Assembly: GCA_002792995.1 (NCBI GenBank)
Contig: PFPJ01000073.1
Location: 1 to 10,749, forward strand
Direction: 5' to 3'
DNA: 10,749 bases
From: Candidatus Magasanikbacteria bacterium CG_4_10_14_0_2_um_filter_41_10
GTDB lineage: Bacteria > Patescibacteriota > Patescibacteriia > Magasanikbacterales > UBA922
The notes beneath the pieces are model-generated. The model saw only the letters and a list, made by a program, of their open reading frames with translations. It was not told the origin of the DNA and made no database searches. Positions 9,601 to 10,749 of the stretch are shown in pieces; positions within the stretch are counted from its first letter, which is position 1, and every line of letters starts with the position of its first letter. A program made the position numbers and the translations under genes.

Positions 9601-9715
9601 CGACTGAAGGAAATAATGAGACAAGCGTCAATACACTCAAAGACACAAAAAGTGCTACCAAAAATGGAGCACGCCCTATGTATATACGGCGTATTGATGT
9701 GAGTATACGTCTCAT
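6626..9715 (-). CDS. Pilin-anchored surface protein with SbsA Ig-like domains and an inserted LVIVD beta-propeller
   Basis: This 1029-residue protein starts at ATG 9715-9713 and ends in TAA. The start is chosen because a basic N-terminus and hydrophobic stretch (about 17-39) follow at once, ending V-R-A before Gln as in a signal peptide. Residues 42-134 form the T4SS_pilin-like core: helices about 60-92 and 106-133 flank GNEDKVEQGK, so the C-terminal 890 residues should be extracellular. An SbsA-type Ig-like domain spans about 166-308 and ends in YYWDFQT. A second starts at 316 (PPYVVDVSPDPGEHV, then ITFNEPVDP) and resumes at about 695-737 with SWKVTNGYRSVEF and CGINSCGEPIYCLP. Between them, 384-686 is a seven-bladed propeller. 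A third Ig-like domain spans about 832-930. The last 100 residues have five Cys and no fold I recognise. It is first in an operon with the giant gene at 6619, with its own promoter candidate and no Shine-Dalgarno. It is probably a surface or adhesion protein; its ligand cannot be read from the sequence. Confidence 0.9.
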   Translation of the reverse strand: MRRILTSIRRIYIGRAPFLVALFVSLSVLTLVSLFPSVVRAQGDFGIARVDQQIALSGDSIVLIILRVIRILLGFLGVVLVILILYAGYTIMTSAGNEDKVEQGKVIIKNAVIGTAVILFSFIIVQFVINILGGVTGVIPHSQQQPPGKQTFVGVGSLGDVIKDHYPEPNQTDVYRNTKIVVTFTDEIDPTSIIDDTNGSDTFGDCTDVVDENGLTTRVCDTLKAGVVSINRLSDERTIEGDTIEATALASYEGAGVVHTFVFKPRTLLGNEESDQWHRVTIANTVKNVNGDSVFAGRSEANYYWDFQTNTEVDLTPPYVVDVSPDPGEHVEKNRVLKITFNEPVDPMMVQGILGPNSSFHNIVISTQPVQTQTTPVETTRLLGGINQFYPSSVQMATDATFLYVADSNSIKTIQKDSPEIVDTMFVTNNDLHSFAIDADRIYIVAGVRLHVFDAQTKIQLVESNDLFVYPTTISISGAYAYVADGDHGVHVIDINPDSATFLNAVATVASTAGASVKKSVVVGDKLYIIYDTAQTLDIVDISTPTSPNLVASLALGQTPTDLAVYGTTVYIATGQDMKIIDASQPSSNSAITQLNINDPTLFGSPAGALGSLFIADDILFAGQYGAMKALSIKETPLQPTFLFSYPETDAAFFNGSTAPSFTYSDGVVFVQYVNQPILQVRVTSDAGGGQAGVGEASSIAVEGSWKVTNGYRSVEFVSNEECGINSCGEPIYCLPTNCADSDKTCSEEYAVLARTASLDNPDGDSFVSAGLFDGVEDLATNAMDSAPELTGFSVLPGAHDFLVSTTTVPRHKPPINNPKKIDSQELSPDNYWWYFTVDNVIDTQAPYIEKVSPGIDQPGVGPLTPVQIYFSKEMMSFDNISILEYPDSAIGLGVMQRSEDVKTDDITKTILRLEHPARPFGMFGIDHWYFPSIPGTVKAMNQFCMYPGRGPDATEPQGDISTPACDITYNDDGSIKDISACIPASIDVTSSTDTGCISTNLGVSKQQQDMTTCVELFRNPSVSPTKFQ
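7658..8566 (-). other. LVIVD-type seven-bladed beta-propeller region
   Basis: Residues 384-686 of the 1029-aa protein contain about seven units of roughly 40-46 residues. Typical signatures are FLYVADSNSIKTI, RIYIVAGVRLHVFD, YAYVADGDHGVHVID, KLYIIYDTAQTLDIVD, TVYIATGQDMKIID, ILFAGQYGAMKALSI and VVFVQYVNQPILQV. The repeating hydrophobic-Y-hydrophobic-A then hydrophobic-I-D pattern is that of LVIVD repeats, found in extracellular bacterial propellers. Blade limits are approximate. Confidence 0.8.
9314..9592 (-). repeat. Pilin-like two-helix core, copy 1
   Basis: Residues 42-134 of the 1029-aa protein. After the predicted signal cleavage come DFG, then IALS, a hydrophobic helix with LGFLG, LYAGYTIMTS, the charged loop GNEDKVEQGK, NAVIG and a second helix with FSFIIVQF. 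This is the pattern of the CPR T4SS_pilin family, related to VirB2/TrbC pilins. About half the positions are identical to copy 2 at the start of the next gene. Confidence 0.85.
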
Positions 9716-9741
9716 GAGATGAGAACAATAAGATATACATC

Positions 9742-9770
9742 AGTATAGCAAAATTTTGCATTTCAAACAA
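9742..9770 (-). promoter_or_regulatory. Candidate promoter of the surface-protein operon
   Basis: On the minus strand TATACT (9742-9747, 5 of 6 to the -10 consensus) has an upstream TG in extended -10 position (TGC-TATACT). It lies 17 bases from TTGTTT (9765-9770), a weak -35 with 3 of 6. Transcription would start near 9735, leaving a leader of about 20 bases with no Shine-Dalgarno before the ATG at 9715. Confidence 0.55.
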
Positions 9771-9795
9771 AGTTTTTTAGGGAGCAGATGTGTGG

Positions 9796-9837
9796 ATATA
9801 AAAAAAGACCATCAATACTGACAGTCTTTTTTTATAT
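9796..9837 (-). terminator. Intrinsic terminator after yqeY (symmetric A/T arms)
   Basis: Perfect 14-bp inverted arms lie at 9796-9809 and 9824-9837 (ATATAAAAAAAGAC on the plus strand and its complement), with a 14-base loop. Read on the minus strand it starts 13 bases after the yqeY stop and ends in a run of seven T residues. The arms are A/T-rich, so the structure could terminate transcription from either direction. It separates the housekeeping pair from the surface-protein operon. Confidence 0.8.
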
Positions 9838-9850
9838 ATACAGGTATATG

Positions 9851-10294
9851 TTATTTCAAAAGTTTTGCAACGACTTCTTTTACTCGTGTTCCATCAGCTT
9901 GTCCTTGTACTTTTTTCATAATAGAACCCATGGCTTTTCCAATATCTTGAGGAGATGTCGCACCTATCTCCTGAAGCGTTTCTGACACAATACGCTCAAG
10001 ATCTTCATTACTCATCTGCTCTGGCAGGTATGTTTCGAGAATAGCGATGTCTGCACTATTTTGTGCCACCAAATCTTCCCTTCCACCAGCTTCAAAATCA
10101 ATATTGGCATCTTTCAATTGTTTTACTTGTGTTGCGAGGACATCGGACACATCCTGCTCAACAAACGCATCCCCTTTCTCAATCATCCTATTTTTGATGG
10201 CAGCCATAGCGTTTCGCAAAACACGCACACGTTCTGTATCTTTTGCCTTCATGGCAGAGATCATATCTGTTTGTACTTGTTCTTGGAGTGACAT
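9851..10294 (-). CDS. yqeY: GatB/YqeY domain protein
   Basis: This complete 147-residue protein is about the usual length for the family and should be cytosolic. Recognisable family motifs are VRVLRNAMAAIKN (24-36), the GREDLVAQNSADIAILETYL stretch (71-90) followed by PEQM, and the C-terminal Gly-rich segment with DIGKAMGSIMKKVQGQADG (117-135) and a final KLL. The YqeY family resembles the C-terminal tail domain of GatB, the Asp-tRNA(Asn)/Glu-tRNA(Gln) amidotransferase subunit that contacts tRNA. It lacks the catalytic part, so a tRNA-related role is suspected but its biochemistry is not settled. It lies 58 bases after rpsU, an adjacency also known from Firmicutes such as Bacillus. An intrinsic terminator lies between the two genes and another follows yqeY. 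The start is preceded by an AT-only run with no Shine-Dalgarno, so translation may be leaderless or rely on read-through mRNA. Confidence 0.95.
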   Translation of the reverse strand: MSLQEQVQTDMISAMKAKDTERVRVLRNAMAAIKNRMIEKGDAFVEQDVSDVLATQVKQLKDANIDFEAGGREDLVAQNSADIAILETYLPEQMSNEDLERIVSETLQEIGATSPQDIGKAMGSIMKKVQGQADGTRVKEVVAKLLK

Positions 10295-10321
10295 AAAAAA
10301 ATATAATAAATACTACGATAG

Positions 10322-10344
10322 AAAAAACTCCGCATACACGGAGT
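10322..10344 (-). terminator. Intrinsic terminator after rpsU
   Basis: On the minus strand, ACTCCG (10339-10344) pairs with CGGAGT (10327-10332) around the loop TGTATG, followed directly by a T tract (10322-10327, counting the last stem base). It begins about 8 bases after the rpsU stop and ends 27 bases before the yqeY ATG. It should therefore cut or attenuate transcription from rpsU into yqeY. Confidence 0.8.
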
Positions 10345-10352
10345 CTCTTCGT

Positions 10353-10595
10353 TTATGAGACGCGAGAAATGTCGGCGTCGACTGGAAGTTTTCCAGTTTT
10401 TTTCAGGTAGTTGAACTTTGAAACTTTTTTTGCAATTTTGATGGCATGTTTTTTACCAACGTTCTTGCTCTTCGTGGGGATAAAATACTGCACTTTTCGT
10501 GCTTGCAAAATACTCCCAGAATTACGCCATGACTGTTTTGTGCGGCGCATGAAAGCTTCAAAGGACTCCCCTTTTTTTCTTTTTACTTCTGACAT
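10353..10595 (-). CDS. rpsU: Small ribosomal subunit protein bS21
   Basis: An 80-residue, strongly basic protein matching bS21, which sits on the 30S platform next to the 3' end of 16S rRNA and helps mRNA engage the anti-Shine-Dalgarno. The core is plain: VKRKKGESFEAFMRRTKQSW (4-23), the Ser/Asn-Ser-Gly turn at 25-27, and the ARKVQYFIP segment (32-40). A Lys-rich tail (residues 42-66) and a short C-terminal extension make it a little longer than the 57-71 residues of Bacillus and E. coli bS21. The start is fixed by a perfect AGGAGGTGA 7 bases upstream, the only good ribosome binding site in the window. A consensus -35 box lies upstream and a terminator begins about 8 bases after the TAA stop. 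The Shine-Dalgarno sits in a hairpin, which suggests translational autoregulation (inference). Confidence 0.95.
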   Translation of the reverse strand: MSEVKRKKGESFEAFMRRTKQSWRNSGSILQARKVQYFIPTKSKNVGKKHAIKIAKKVSKFNYLKKTGKLPVDADISRVS

Positions 10596-10602
10596 GTATT
10601 AT

Positions 10603-10618
10603 TCACCTCCTCAGGTGA
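10603..10618 (-). promoter_or_regulatory. Extended Shine-Dalgarno of rpsU inside a perfect hairpin
   Basis: The minus-strand leader reads TCACCTGAGGAGGTGA. The arms TCACCT and AGGTGA pair perfectly (6 bp) around a GAGG loop. AGGAGGTGA (10603-10611) is a nine-base match to the canonical anti-Shine-Dalgarno and ends 7 bases before the ATG. Folding would hide about half of the site in the stem and expose GAGG in the loop. No other gene start in the window has a recognisable Shine-Dalgarno. Confidence 0.8.
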
Positions 10619-10638
10619 TTAAGATAGATAACGAACGT

Positions 10639-10667
10639 ATATTACTCTCTATCGCAGAGATTGTCAA
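10639..10667 (-). promoter_or_regulatory. Sigma70-type promoter of rpsU
   Basis: On the minus strand a consensus -35 box TTGACA (10662-10667) is separated by exactly 17 bases from TAATAT (10639-10644), which matches the -10 consensus at 4 of 6 positions. Transcription would start near 10632, giving a leader of about 37 bases that contains the Shine-Dalgarno hairpin. The spacer carries a short inverted repeat (CTCT ... AGAG) and a longer inverted repeat overlaps the -35 box, so a bound regulator is possible. Confidence 0.75.
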
Positions 10668-10688
10668 GAGAAGCAAAAAAGTCTCTTG
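10665..10688. repeat. Inverted repeat overlapping the rpsU -35 box
   Basis: CAAGAGA (10665-10671) and TCTCTTG (10682-10688) are perfect 7-bp arms around a 10-base loop holding an A/T homopolymer. The left arm shares three bases with the TTGACA box. It could be an operator, or a weak terminator for whatever gene lies to the right. The T-run is in the loop rather than after the stem, so it is not a canonical terminator. Confidence 0.4.
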
Positions 10689-10704
10689 TCTATAACCACC
10701 CCCC

Positions 10705-10749
10705 CTACTTCACACTCTCAATAGCATCACCAGTGTCGTAGGTTTCTGT
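10705..10749 (-). CDS. Possible C-terminal end of an upstream gene (partial)
   Basis: Reading leftward from the window edge, one minus frame gives 14 codons, TETYDTGDAIESVK, then TAG. The composition is protein-like and the stop falls just before the rpsU promoter region, as expected for the tail of a preceding gene. The fragment is too short to identify, and the other two minus frames also stop within about 50 bases, so the frame is only a best guess. Right after the stop, on the minus strand, is a run of seven G residues. Confidence 0.3.
   Translation of the reverse strand, partial: TETYDTGDAIESVK

Noticed and set aside
9788..10358. Plus-strand frames antisense to yqeY and to the terminator
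   Set aside because: The antisense products have no domain signature, and yqeY on the minus strand is clear from its motifs.
10343..10361. GTCTC ... GAGAC hairpin around the rpsU stop, as an antiterminator alternative to the rpsU terminator
   Set aside because: Only 5 bp with a 9-base loop. It overlaps the terminator stem by two bases, but is too weak to argue for a switch without conservation data.
10411..10695. Plus-strand frame of 94 codons antisense to rpsU
   Set aside because: It runs through the rpsU coding region, its Shine-Dalgarno hairpin and its promoter; bS21 on the minus strand is unambiguous.

Overview
The window looks like part of a Candidate Phyla Radiation (Patescibacteria, most likely Parcubacteria-type) genome. 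Three things point there. Two adjacent genes begin with the small two-helix pilin-like membrane domain common in these lineages (T4SS_pilin family) and continue into very long Cys-containing Ig-like ectodomains. The 80-residue bS21 and the 147-residue YqeY are of a type common in such genomes. The proteins are AT-leaning, and TGG encodes Trp with no in-frame TGA, so the standard bacterial code is used rather than the UGA=Gly code of Gracilibacteria/Absconditabacteria. The placement rests on family recollection, not on a database search.

Every credible gene is on the minus strand, so the window reads from right to left. At the right edge (10705-10749) there may be the last 14 codons of an upstream gene. 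Next is a strong sigma70-type promoter (10639-10667), then rpsU (10353-10595) with a perfect extended Shine-Dalgarno held in a small hairpin. An intrinsic terminator (10322-10344) follows, then yqeY (9851-10294), which has no Shine-Dalgarno, and a second intrinsic terminator (9796-9837).

A second promoter candidate (9742-9770) then serves a two-gene operon filling the remaining 9.7 kb. Its first gene (6626-9715) encodes a 1029-aa surface protein: signal peptide, pilin-like two-helix anchor, SbsA-type Ig-like domains, and a seven-bladed LVIVD-type beta-propeller that appears inserted inside one Ig-like domain. Its second gene starts 6 bases later at 6619 and stays open to the left edge, giving at least 2206 codons with no stop. 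It has a paralogous signal peptide and pilin core, then Ig-like domains, a Cys-rich knot, a tandem of IPT/TIG domains, a repeated SbsA-Ig plus BIG2-like module, and a five-unit array of DUF4215/Myxococcus-type disulfide repeats.

The pair is best read as membrane-anchored giant surface proteins, plausibly adhesins or envelope structures that an episymbiotic cell uses to touch a host. The architecture is visible in the sequence; the role is inference. No RNA genes, CRISPR arrays, insertion sequences or plus-strand genes are supported. No gene-free stretch exceeds about 140 bases.
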